Below are positions 1 through 6,024 of a stretch of DNA of 6,024 nt, in pieces (the first letter of the stretch is position 1; the number at the start of each line of letters is the position of its first letter). Source of the DNA: DATJPR01 sp035506295. Lineage in GTDB: Bacteria; Bacteroidota; Ignavibacteria; UBA10030; UBA6906. The stretch is taken from the NCBI GenBank assembly GCA_035506295.1, contig DATJPR010000264.1, positions 1 through 6,024 on the forward strand, written 5' to 3'. A program made the position numbers and the translations under genes. A model generated the notes under the pieces. It saw only the letters and a program-made list of their open reading frames with translations. It did no database searches and was not told the DNA's origin.

Positions 1-675
1 GGGCGTCCCGTCGAGTCCGGTCCTGAACCGAAGATAAATGTCCTGCGCGGTGGGGCCGCCTTTGAATGTCCAGGGTTGGGTGAGGTTTGCGGCTTTGAGC
101 TTGTCACCTCTGTCGTCCTCGAAATCATTCAATGATCCTCCTCCACCTGCGCCGTCTACTCCATGACACGACCCACACTGCAGCTCGGCATACACCCTCT
201 TCCCGGCCTCGATGCTGGCAGGCGAACTCGACCATGTGCCGGGCATCGGCACTCGCTTGGGTTTCTCTGAGAGGAATCGCGAAGAAAACGATTTGACATA
301 GGCGACTATTTCTTGAAGGGTGTCTCCGTGGAGGAACTTTCCCCACGCAGGCATTGCCGTCGCGGGCAATCCCTGGGTGATGGCTCTGGTCAGGTCCTCA
401 TCGGTGGGGATCGAACCTGATTCGGTAGACCTGATCTTAAACGAGCCTGTCGTGAAATCGCGCGGCCGCGGGGTGAGAAAGAACGCATTCGGACCGTCTC
501 CTTTCCCCGCTCGTCCGTGGCACGGAGCGCACCGCTCGTTGTAGACGGACTCCCCGACGTCGTTCTTCCCGGGAGACGTTCCCTCCTCCGCGCCGAGACC
601 CACCTTGAGTAAAATCATCATGGCACAAGCGACACCGGCCATGAGAACGACTAAGGATCGCCACCGCTGTCTCAT
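1..675 (-). CDS. Exported cytochrome c with two visible haem motifs, C-terminus beyond window
   Basis: This is a c-type cytochrome, an electron carrier that acts outside the cytoplasmic membrane. My translation gives 225 codons with no stop up to the window edge, so the C-terminus is missing. Residues 1-5 are positively charged (MRQRW) and residues 8-28 are hydrophobic, which fits a signal peptide or membrane anchor. The first haem motif is CAPCH (C49, C52, H53). It is followed by GLPATAMPAWG, where M108 is the probable axial ligand. The second motif is CGSCH (C167, C170, H171), and the visible sequence ends in a segment (RFRTGLDGTP) that in class I cytochromes usually leads into the second ligand methionine. 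The pattern of two such domains resembles cytochromes found with ethylbenzene-dehydrogenase-like or other respiratory complexes; that partner is inference. The start is the first ATG after an in-frame TAA and has a GAGG six bases upstream. The gene lies 176 nt after the kinase, so it may be a separate transcription unit. Confidence 0.9.
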   Translation of the reverse strand, partial: MRQRWRSLVVLMAGVACAMMILLKVGLGAEEGTSPGKNDVGESVYNERCAPCHGRAGKGDGPNAFFLTPRPRDFTTGSFKIRSTESGSIPTDEDLTRAITQGLPATAMPAWGKFLHGDTLQEIVAYVKSFSSRFLSEKPKRVPMPGTWSSSPASIEAGKRVYAELQCGSCHGVDGAGGGGSLNDFEDDRGDKLKAANLTQPWTFKGGPTAQDIYLRFRTGLDGTP

Positions 676-681
676 CTGAAA

Positions 682-685
682 CCTC
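682..685 (-). promoter_or_regulatory. Ribosome binding site of the cytochrome c gene
   Basis: On the minus strand, GAGG lies six bases before the ATG at 675. It supports that start together with the in-frame TAA a short distance further upstream. Confidence 0.55.
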
Positions 686-810
686 GCTGGTTATGCACGG
701 GAGCATGGGGATGAGGGGCATCCGGAACCAGATTGCAACGTTGACACCAACTCCCGGGTTCCCGCAGAGGTCGAACGACGGCGAGTTTTGCAGAAAGTCG
801 GGGATGGTGT

Positions 811-848
811 GCTGAACAACTCAGCGGGTCTGGCAACCCCGGTTCGCC
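811..848 (-). terminator. Two small stem-loops downstream of the kinase gene, possible weak terminator or 3' processing signal
   Basis: Starting a few bases after the kinase stop there are two inverted repeats. At 832-848 the minus strand reads GGCGAACC-GG-GGTTGCC, an imperfect stem with one bulge. At 811-825 there is a perfect 5-bp stem (GCTGA/TCAGC) with a 5-nt loop. Neither is followed by a T-run on the minus strand, so a standard intrinsic terminator is not supported. The rest of the 676-851 gap holds no promoter that I can recognise. Confidence 0.2.
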
Positions 849-851
849 ACG

Positions 852-2351
852 TCAGAAGGCATTCGGATGGTTCGCGAGGTATTCTTTCGCGTGCTGGACG
901 TACTTCGCAAGAGCGACAGGAGGAAGGTCAAGGAAAACGCGAAAGGACTCCACGGCATCGCGTTCAAAGCCGAGGCGCTCCTGGGCGAGGGCTTTGTTCA
1001 ACCATGCCGTTTCGTTCATCGCGTCGAGCTTGGTGCATTTTTCAAGCCAGGCAATTGCTTCGCGATATTTGCCCATAATGCGGAGGGTGACGCCGAGATT
1101 CATGTGGGCGGCGCGATGGTCGCTCACCAGATCGATGGCGCGCTCGAAACACTCGACGGAATCGGGGATCCGTCCAATTTTCCGAAGGCACACCCCCTTG
1201 TTGTTCCACGCATCGGCATTCGAGGGATCCTGTTCAAGCGAGCGATCATATTGCGCCACGGCCGACTCATAGTCTCCGAGGTTTGCAAGACTGTACGCCC
1301 TGTTGTAGATCTCCCATGCTTCAGGGTGCTTCACGATCGCGGGCGGCTCATACTTTCCCGATTGCGTCTTGAGAAGCGCCTCCAGATCAGTCCGCAATTC
1401 GCGGAACTGCTGATAACGACCGTTCGGCTCTTTGGCGAGACATCGCTTGATGATCGGGAACATCGGTGAGGCGAGATGGGGTATCTGTCCCCGTGCATGC
1501 ACTTCATGCATCGACTCCCAGTATTTTGCCCGATCATTCGGATCGGCGTTGCCGATCGGAAAGAACGGAAGGCGGCCCCGCGCTGCCATCTGGAACATGA
1601 TGACGCCCAGACTGTAGATATCGCTCCGCTCGTCGCATCGCGGCGCGTTCATGAACTGCTCGGGCGACATGTAAAATGGCGTCCCGAAGCCCACCTGCTC
1701 GACGCTTTTACGCCGTCCCTTGACGTCGGCATACCGCGCCGCGTCGATGACCTCGGCGAACCCGAAGTCGGTCAATTTCGCCACCCGGTTCGCGTCGATG
1801 AGAATGTTCGCCGGCTTGATGTCGCGGTGACACCGGATGCCGTGGTTCCTCGCGAACTCCATGCCGTGGCACACCTGGATCATCCACCGCAAGGATTGTT
1901 CGAGGTCGGGGGGGCTAGAACTCAGATAGCCGTCGAGCGAAGAAAAGCCGTCGGCATTTTTCGGAAGGAACTCCATCCCGATGCACAACCGGCCTTCGAG
2001 CTCGGTGATGAAATCGGCACGGACGATATTCGGGTGCGGTTCGAGGGATATCCAGACCCATGCTTCTTTCCGGAAGAGCTCGATCGTCTCCGGATCTTTG
2101 GCGACGTCATCGCGCAGGGTCTTGAGGGCGTACGTGGTGTCGTCGTACCCGTCGACGATTTCATAGACAACGCTGTACCCTCCTTTGCCGACGACGGCGC
2201 GCACCAGGTAACGTTCGGCGATGAGGGATCCCGTCGTGAATGCCAGCTGCGCGGCGTTCACCTTGACTTTGACCTCGTTGGCGAGTCCGCCGCGGGGTCT
2301 GCGCCCGAACAACAAGGCAAGAGGGCGACCAATGGAGGAGAGCATGCTCAT
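852..2351 (-). CDS. Soluble Ser/Thr protein kinase with four C-terminal TPR repeats
   Basis: This 499-residue protein is a Hanks-type Ser/Thr kinase that should phosphorylate cytoplasmic proteins. The kinase domain runs from about residue 47 to 328. It has a glycine loop GKGGYSVV (55-62), ATP-anchoring lysine K77, probable helix-C glutamate E96, the catalytic loop HRDIKPAN (H175, D177, N182), DFG at 195-197 and an SPE in place of APE at 229-231. All key residues are present and the arginine before the catalytic aspartate marks an RD kinase, normally controlled through its activation segment. Residues 343-478 form four tandem 34-residue TPR units, which usually bind peptides or partner proteins. 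I see no transmembrane helix, PASTA or other sensor domain, so the TPRs are the likely input or substrate-docking part. The gene starts 21 nt after the truA stop. No Shine-Dalgarno sequence precedes the ATG (the stretch is C/T-rich), so translation may be coupled to truA. A GTG at codon 31 (2261-2259) is an alternative start that keeps the whole kinase domain. Substrates cannot be read from the sequence. Confidence 0.93.
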   Translation of the reverse strand: MSMLSSIGRPLALLFGRRPRGGLANEVKVKVNAAQLAFTTGSLIAERYLVRAVVGKGGYSVVYEIVDGYDDTTYALKTLRDDVAKDPETIELFRKEAWVWISLEPHPNIVRADFITELEGRLCIGMEFLPKNADGFSSLDGYLSSSPPDLEQSLRWMIQVCHGMEFARNHGIRCHRDIKPANILIDANRVAKLTDFGFAEVIDAARYADVKGRRKSVEQVGFGTPFYMSPEQFMNAPRCDERSDIYSLGVIMFQMAARGRLPFFPIGNADPNDRAKYWESMHEVHARGQIPHLASPMFPIIKRCLAKEPNGRYQQFRELRTDLEALLKTQSGKYEPPAIVKHPEAWEIYNRAYSLANLGDYESAVAQYDRSLEQDPSNADAWNNKGVCLRKIGRIPDSVECFERAIDLVSDHRAAHMNLGVTLRIMGKYREAIAWLEKCTKLDAMNETAWLNKALAQERLGFERDAVESFRVFLDLPPVALAKYVQHAKEYLANHPNAF

Positions 2352-2372
2352 GGAGAGGGACGGGTTCGAAGA

Positions 2373-3101
2373 CTAATATCGGACCTCTTCGAGAAACAAC
2401 CCCTGCGGAGGCGCGGCCATCCCCGCACGTCTGCGATCGCATGATTTGAGGATCTCCGAGAATTCGGAGACGGGAGTGAATCCCCTTCCGACGTCAATCA
2501 TGGTGCCCACCAGTCCGCGCACCATGCCGTAGGCGAACCGGTTGGCACGGATCTGATAGACGAGCGTCGAGGGCGTCTCTTCCCAGAACGATTCCGTCAC
2601 GATACAGCGATAATTCTTGGTTGCTTCATCGTATTTCGAAAACGACGTGAAATCGTGATCGCCGACGATCAGCGCGGCGACTTCGCTCATCGCAGAGACG
2701 CGGAGCGGGTAGCGCACGTGCCACTGGTAAAACCGGCCAATCGCGATCGGACGGAGCGTGATGTAGTACCGGTACATTCTGTCCCTGGCATCGTAGCGGG
2801 CGTGGAATTTCTCCGCCACTTCCTCCACCGAATGCACATAGATGTCCTCGGGGAGAATGCCGTTCAGGCTGCTCATGATCTCGCCGGCGCGCATCGACGA
2901 ATTCGTCTGAAAGCCGGCGACCATCCCGCGCGCATGCACGCCGGAATCGGTGCGGCCTGAGCCAATCACCGAGATCGGCTCCTGCAACACCTGCTCGAGC
3001 ACCTTCGTAATTTCTTCCTGGACGCTTCTCCCGTTGGGCTGGGTCTGCCACCCAACGAAATTCGTCCCGTCGAATTCCACCACCATTTTGAAGCAGTGCA
3101 T
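2373..3101 (-). CDS. truA: tRNA pseudouridine(38-40) synthase TruA
   Basis: TruA converts uridines at positions 38, 39 and 40 of the tRNA anticodon stem-loop into pseudouridine, in the cytoplasm and without a cofactor. The 242-residue length is at the short end of normal for the family. Visible family features are the N-terminal FDGTNFVGWQTQP (10-22), the catalytic motif GRTDSGVHA with nucleophile D52, the KFHARYDARDRMYRY block (98-112) in which Y110 matches the conserved active-site tyrosine, the HDFTSFSK segment (149-156), and the C-terminal GLFLEEVRY. The MVR motif reads FAYGMVR (189-195), where FLY is more usual at its start. A Shine-Dalgarno AGGA (3107-3110) lies five bases before the ATG. 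The gene starts 11 nt after the stop of the preceding membrane-protein gene, and the kinase gene follows 21 nt after its own stop, so these three are probably co-transcribed. Confidence 0.97.
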   Translation of the reverse strand: MHCFKMVVEFDGTNFVGWQTQPNGRSVQEEITKVLEQVLQEPISVIGSGRTDSGVHARGMVAGFQTNSSMRAGEIMSSLNGILPEDIYVHSVEEVAEKFHARYDARDRMYRYYITLRPIAIGRFYQWHVRYPLRVSAMSEVAALIVGDHDFTSFSKYDEATKNYRCIVTESFWEETPSTLVYQIRANRFAYGMVRGLVGTMIDVGRGFTPVSEFSEILKSCDRRRAGMAAPPQGLFLEEVRY

Positions 3102-3106
3102 GAGAG

Positions 3107-3110
3107 TCCT
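3107..3110 (-). promoter_or_regulatory. Ribosome binding site of truA, next to the preceding stop codon
   Basis: On the minus strand the order is TGA (stop of the upstream gene, 3115-3113), TC, AGGA, CTCTC, ATG. The AGGA sits between stop and start with ideal spacing. This fixes the truA start and makes translational coupling with the upstream gene likely. Confidence 0.65.
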
Positions 3111-3112
3111 GA

Positions 3113-3892
3113 TCAGAATGGTCGAATCACGGTGAGCGTTACGCCGTGGGGAGTCCGCCAGCCCCCCTGCACCGACGCTTCCAGCCTGAGATCCCCCAGG
3201 ATGCCGGCGACTTCTTTGTTGTGCGCAATCGCTACGCGCGCGGCGTTAATTGCGCTGGCGATGTGGTTCACGAGAATCGCGCCGATCACAAATTTCCGGT
3301 TGTTGAACACGTTGTCCGCACTGACACGCTGGTCGCGGAATGCCATCCTGTTCGCATCGAGATCCCACGACCAGTTGTAGCCGGCCGCGGGATCGTAGAC
3401 GAGCTCCGGCGTCCGGTCGCGCATCTTCTTCGCATTGTAGTCGGCGAGCGTCGAGAAATTTCCTACGTCGACATAGAACTCATCGCTTTTCCCCGACTGG
3501 TTGACCCCGGCGTGAGCTACGGCGAATGCGCGCGCATCATCCTGCAACGCAAACGCTCTGATGTCGAACACGGCATACGTGAGCCACAACAGGCCTTCAG
3601 CGCCGAGAAAGTACTTCCCGCTCGAGAAATTGCCGGCGTACAGTTCCCCCATTCCGGGAACCGCCAGCGAATACAATACGGCGAGGCCGACGGATTTCTT
3701 CGAGTCTGATACGATGCTTGTCTGGTCGAGATCGAGAGTCGGGCGTGCCGACGAGAGAAGGTCGAGCGTTCGAAACTGCTCGGAGGATTGAAGGAGAGCA
3801 ACTCTGTCTGCCGCCACGCCGCTTAACACCTGGGAACGCGCATTCGCGGCGAAAAGAACCAGAACAGCAAGAAGGACGTGCCTGGACGACAT
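3113..3892 (-). CDS. Exported or membrane protein of unknown function, DUF5683-like
   Basis: I do not recognise a specific function in this 259-residue protein. Residues 1-20 look like a signal peptide: hydrophobic VLLAVLVLFAANA with a possible cleavage site near ANARS-Q. Residues 66-112 contain KSVGLAVLYSLAVPGMGELYAG followed by a hydrophobic helix (about 94-112). This 'S-x-x-x-PG-x-G-x-x-Y-x-G' pattern followed by a membrane segment is typical of DUF5683 and related small membrane proteins of Bacteroidota-type bacteria; that assignment is from memory of the family. A middle segment of about 90 residues (113-200) is polar and rich in Asp, Asn and Arg, probably outside the membrane. A second hydrophobic helix follows at about 201-222. 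The C-terminus ends in Phe after an alternating polar/hydrophobic stretch (VTLTVIRPF). AAAGGA at 3899-3904 provides a good ribosome binding site. The gene directly precedes truA by 11 nt. A scaffold or envelope role is conceivable but unsupported. Confidence 0.8.
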   Translation of the reverse strand: MSSRHVLLAVLVLFAANARSQVLSGVAADRVALLQSSEQFRTLDLLSSARPTLDLDQTSIVSDSKKSVGLAVLYSLAVPGMGELYAGNFSSGKYFLGAEGLLWLTYAVFDIRAFALQDDARAFAVAHAGVNQSGKSDEFYVDVGNFSTLADYNAKKMRDRTPELVYDPAAGYNWSWDLDANRMAFRDQRVSADNVFNNRKFVIGAILVNHIASAINAARVAIAHNKEVAGILGDLRLEASVQGGWRTPHGVTLTVIRPF

Positions 3893-3898
3893 GGTGAT

Positions 3899-3904
3899 TC
3901 CTTT
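3899..3904 (-). promoter_or_regulatory. Ribosome binding site of the DUF5683-like gene
   Basis: On the minus strand AAAGGA lies six bases before the ATG at 3892. It is the strongest Shine-Dalgarno match in the window and supports the start, which also yields a complete signal peptide. Confidence 0.6.
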
Positions 3905-3921
3905 GGATGTACCGATCGATG

Positions 3922-3937
3922 CGTTGTGCTAACAACG
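3922..3937 (-). other. Perfect 6-bp stem-loop between the DUF512 and DUF5683-like genes
   Basis: CGTTGT and ACAACG form a perfect inverted repeat with a 4-nt loop in the 61-nt gap, 16 nt after the upstream stop codon. There is no T-run after it on the minus strand. It could be a weak terminator, an mRNA-stability or processing element, a small protein-binding site, or chance. Confidence 0.3.
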
Positions 3938-3953
3938 AGGGATCAAGGGCAGG

Positions 3954-5255
3954 CTAGGCACTCCTTGTGATCTGGTTCAACGCAGAGAAGACATGAGACC
4001 AATACCCGTCAAAAACCATGACCCGTCGCGCGCCCACCTTCGCTTCGAGCGACGCAAGCGTCATGTCGTCCAGAAACACACCATCCGCATTGAGAACGTC
4101 GGGCGGGAGAAGGAGAAGGTCTCCCGCATCCTGCTGCTGCATTGCCGAATATACGCAATTGCCCGACAGAAGTCCAGCAACCGTGACGCTCCTGCCGAAC
4201 AGCGTATTCTGAGAGACAACGACATCGATGGAAAGTTTTCGTGTCCGTGAAAGGAGCGGCACGATCTCTGCCTGCAACATCGGCGCCGCGAGCTCGGCGG
4301 TAACCAGAACGAGTTTCTTCGGCGAGCCGAGCAAAACGGGAAATCGCCGCGCCTGGCTCCGCGTCCTGGTCAGAAAGCTCCTGACCATGCCGACGCCGTT
4401 TTCAAGCTGGCCGAAGCCGTCATACCAGCTGGCCGGAGGCATCGTTCTGCCGGCAACGATATAGAACTCGTCGGAGGCGTACACGAACGAACGACCCAGC
4501 GTTGCCCGGAAGTCTTTCTGCCATGCAAGGACCTGATCCAGCAACTCCTGCGCGTAAGGCTGATCGACCCGACGCAGTTGAGCAAGACCGAATCGGTGAT
4601 CGGTAAGCCCCACCGGCACGATCGCCAGCGACCGGATATGCTTCTTGAACTGTGCCAGGTCATGAACCGTCCTGACCAGCACGTCACCGTCGTTGTAGCC
4701 CGGGCAGAGAACGATTTGCGTGTGCATGTCGATCGCGTGGTCGTGCAGGTACGCGATCTTCTCAAGAATGTGATCATCCTTCTTGAGGCCCATCAGCGTC
4801 CGGCGAACCTCCGGGTCCGTGGCATGGACGGAAATGTACTGTGGCGCGAGACGTTGCTCGACGATGCGCTGGAGGATCGCCGGCCCGGCGTTCGTCATGG
4901 TGGTGTAGTTACCGTACATGAAGGAAAGCCGGTAGTCTCCATCGCGGAAGTAGAGCTGGTTCCGCAATCCCTGCGGGTTCTGGTCGACGAAGCAGAAGAT
5001 GCAATCGTTGCCGCAGGAGAGGATGCGCATCTCCTCAAAATTCATCCCGATCCGCTCGCCATCCCCTTTTTCGATGTCGAAGAGAATGACTTCACCTGAC
5101 CGGGCGATCTTGAGCGTGAGATTCTCGTCCCCTTCATGGAAGCGGAAATCGAGGTGGTCGCGCACACGCTCGCCGTTGATCTCCAGCAGTTCGTCCCCTG
5201 GTTGGAGGCCGAGCTCGGAGGCAATGCTTTCAGGCTCGATGGCGATGATCTTCAT
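3954..5255 (-). CDS. PDZ-like / radical SAM / DUF512 protein of unknown function
   Basis: This 433-residue protein belongs to the DUF512 family, putative Fe-S oxidoreductases conserved in many bacteria and cyanobacteria (TIGR03279-like). Its reaction is not established. Residues 1-60 are a PDZ-like domain with the peptide-groove segment GLQPGDELLEINGERV (16-31). A cysteine cluster CGNDCIFC follows (C81, C85, C88), a CxxxCxxC that would hold the radical-SAM [4Fe-4S] cluster. The radical-SAM-like core continues through SVHATDPEVRR (142-152), LCPGYNDG (183-190) and VPVGLTDHR (213-221). The DUF512 region includes YASDEFYIVAG (259-269), YDGFGQLENGVGM (278-290), TVAGLLSG (358-365) and LLLPPDVLNADGVFLDD (381-397). 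No membrane segment is visible, so the protein should be cytoplasmic. The start follows the mtaB stop by 21 nt. GGGGA lies only three bases before the ATG, a rather close and weak ribosome site, but the PDZ domain begins right at this methionine. Its position between mtaB and truA is suggestive of a tRNA or translation role, which is inference. Confidence 0.93.
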   Translation of the reverse strand: MKIIAIEPESIASELGLQPGDELLEINGERVRDHLDFRFHEGDENLTLKIARSGEVILFDIEKGDGERIGMNFEEMRILSCGNDCIFCFVDQNPQGLRNQLYFRDGDYRLSFMYGNYTTMTNAGPAILQRIVEQRLAPQYISVHATDPEVRRTLMGLKKDDHILEKIAYLHDHAIDMHTQIVLCPGYNDGDVLVRTVHDLAQFKKHIRSLAIVPVGLTDHRFGLAQLRRVDQPYAQELLDQVLAWQKDFRATLGRSFVYASDEFYIVAGRTMPPASWYDGFGQLENGVGMVRSFLTRTRSQARRFPVLLGSPKKLVLVTAELAAPMLQAEIVPLLSRTRKLSIDVVVSQNTLFGRSVTVAGLLSGNCVYSAMQQQDAGDLLLLPPDVLNADGVFLDDMTLASLEAKVGARRVMVFDGYWSHVFSALNQITRSA

Positions 5256-5276
5256 ACGTCCCCGGCAACAAGCATA

Positions 5277-6024
5277 TCACACAAGGGATCCAATCCCATA
5301 TCCCCCTACGATCGAATCGAGACGAACGGCTGCGAGCGTATTTTCCGCCATCCCATCAGCCGGAACACCGACGCGACAATAGTTCGAGGTGAAGCCGAAC
5401 CGCAGTCCGAGATCGACTTCAGACTCCAGGAGAACATCCAGGTGCTTGCCGATCTGCCTGCGGAGAAATTCGTTCCGCTTTCGTTCTCCGAGAGAACGGA
5501 GAAATGCGTTTCTGCGGGCCCGCTCTGGAGGAGAAACAGCACTTGCCATCTCGGCGGCCGGCGTACCGGGCCGTTCGGAATACGTGAAAACATGCAGGTA
5601 GGAAAGAGGGAGATCCGCCAATAATCGGTGCGTTTCCTCAAAGAGCTCGTCCGTTTCGCCTGGGAAGCCCACGATGACATCGGCACCTATTCCGCAATCC
5701 GGAAAGCGACTGGCTATCTTGTCGACCAGCGCCGCATAGTCCGCCGAGCGATAGCGCCGCCGCATCTGGCCAAGGATGCGATCGGAACCACTTTGCAGCG
5801 GTATGTGTAAGTGCCTACAGACAGGAGAGTTATCTCCGATCAAATCAAGAATTTCGTCGGTAACAAGATTAGGTTCGATCGAGCTTATCCGGATGCGTTC
5901 GAGTCCCCGCACGAGAATAAGCTCCCGGAGCAGCCCCGCAAGAGTTGAACCATGCTTCTTTCCGTAGTCTCCGACATTGACCCCGGTAAGCACGATCTCC
6001 TTGAATCCCTCATCAACCAGTCGC
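5277..6024 (-). CDS. mtaB: tRNA (t6A37) methylthiotransferase MtaB, C-terminal part
   Basis: MtaB is a radical-SAM enzyme that adds a methylthio group to N6-threonylcarbamoyladenosine at tRNA position 37, giving ms2t6A next to the anticodon of ANN-decoding tRNAs. The window shows the last 248 residues. The reading frame continues through the right edge (RLVDEGFKEIVLTGVNVGDYG), so the GTG at 5993 is an internal codon, not the start. Visible motifs are LTGVNVGDYG (12-21 of the visible part), RIRISSIEP (43-51), HLHIPLQSGSD (71-81), GADVIVGFPGETDE (113-126) and HVFTYSERPGTPA (144-156), followed by a C-terminal TRAM-like RNA-binding segment (about 191-240). GVNVG rather than GQNV is what separates the MtaB branch from MiaB. 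The N-terminal methylthiotransferase domain and the CxxxCxxC cluster motif lie outside the window. The DUF512 gene follows after 21 nt in the same direction. Confidence 0.92.
   Translation of the reverse strand, partial: RLVDEGFKEIVLTGVNVGDYGKKHGSTLAGLLRELILVRGLERIRISSIEPNLVTDEILDLIGDNSPVCRHLHIPLQSGSDRILGQMRRRYRSADYAALVDKIASRFPDCGIGADVIVGFPGETDELFEETHRLLADLPLSYLHVFTYSERPGTPAAEMASAVSPPERARRNAFLRSLGERKRNEFLRRQIGKHLDVLLESEVDLGLRFGFTSNYCRVGVPADGMAENTLAAVRLDSIVGGYGIGSLV

Noticed and set aside
437..721. A 94-codon minus-strand open frame overlapping the cytochrome gene start.
   Set aside because: It is out of frame with the cytochrome c reading frame, which has signal peptide, haem motifs and a ribosome site; this one has none.
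743..748. A TTGACA hexamer on the plus strand resembling a -35 box.
   Set aside because: No -10-like sequence lies 16-18 nt downstream, and no plus-strand gene follows.
867..1469. A 200-codon plus-strand open frame opposite the TPR region of the kinase.
   Set aside because: It mirrors the TPR coding sequence, shows no domain pattern, and runs against a well-supported gene.
1476..2444. A 322-codon open frame on the plus strand opposite the kinase gene.
   Set aside because: It is antisense to a kinase with every catalytic motif intact. The frame has no recognisable motif, and open antisense frames are common in GC-rich coding DNA.
3906..3935. A possible minus-strand promoter TTGTTA, 18 nt, TACATC before the DUF5683-like gene.
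   Set aside because: Both boxes are poor matches. The implied transcription start would fall on the Shine-Dalgarno sequence itself, leaving no usable leader, and the first box overlaps the stem-loop.
4578..5099. A 173-codon plus-strand open frame opposite the DUF512 gene.
   Set aside because: It is a shadow of the conserved radical-SAM coding region with no independent support.
5991..5993. GTG as a start codon for the rightmost gene.
   Set aside because: The frame stays open to the window edge and the upstream residues continue the family pattern (EGFKEIVLTGVN), so the GTG is an internal valine codon.

Overview
The window holds six protein-coding genes, all on the minus strand, read from right to left. 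Two are cut by the window edges. In transcription order they are: (1) the C-terminal part of an MtaB-type tRNA methylthiotransferase; (2) a PDZ/radical-SAM/DUF512 protein of unknown function; (3) a signal-peptide-bearing membrane protein that resembles DUF5683; (4) TruA, the tRNA pseudouridine synthase; (5) a soluble Ser/Thr protein kinase with four C-terminal TPR repeats; (6) the N-terminal part of an exported cytochrome c with at least two haem motifs. I saw no RNA genes, mobile elements, CRISPR arrays or substantial repeats.

Genes 1-2 (21 nt gap), 3-4 (11 nt gap) and 4-5 (21 nt gap) are tightly spaced and look co-transcribed. Genes 2 and 3 are 61 nt apart, with a small perfect stem-loop between them, so they could belong to one operon or two. 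Gene 6 lies 176 nt after the kinase and has its own Shine-Dalgarno sequence. Small hairpins lie in that gap, so gene 6 is probably a separate unit or only loosely coupled.

Two of the genes modify the tRNA anticodon stem-loop: MtaB acts on the t6A at position 37 and TruA on uridines 38-40. The DUF512 protein lies between them in the gene order and is a second radical-SAM enzyme of unknown substrate. The kinase follows TruA so closely that a regulatory link to translation or growth state is conceivable, but nothing in the sequence proves it.

The DNA is moderately GC-rich. The DUF512 protein, the DUF5683-like membrane protein, a TPR-bearing cytosolic kinase and a multi-haem respiratory cytochrome together suggest a diderm environmental bacterium. 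The Bacteroidota/Chlorobiota/Ignavibacteriota neighbourhood is my best guess from family distribution; no marker gene here settles it. The window is mostly ordinary chromosome with no clear new system. The points most worth following are the DUF512 enzyme in a tRNA-modification context and the truA-kinase coupling.
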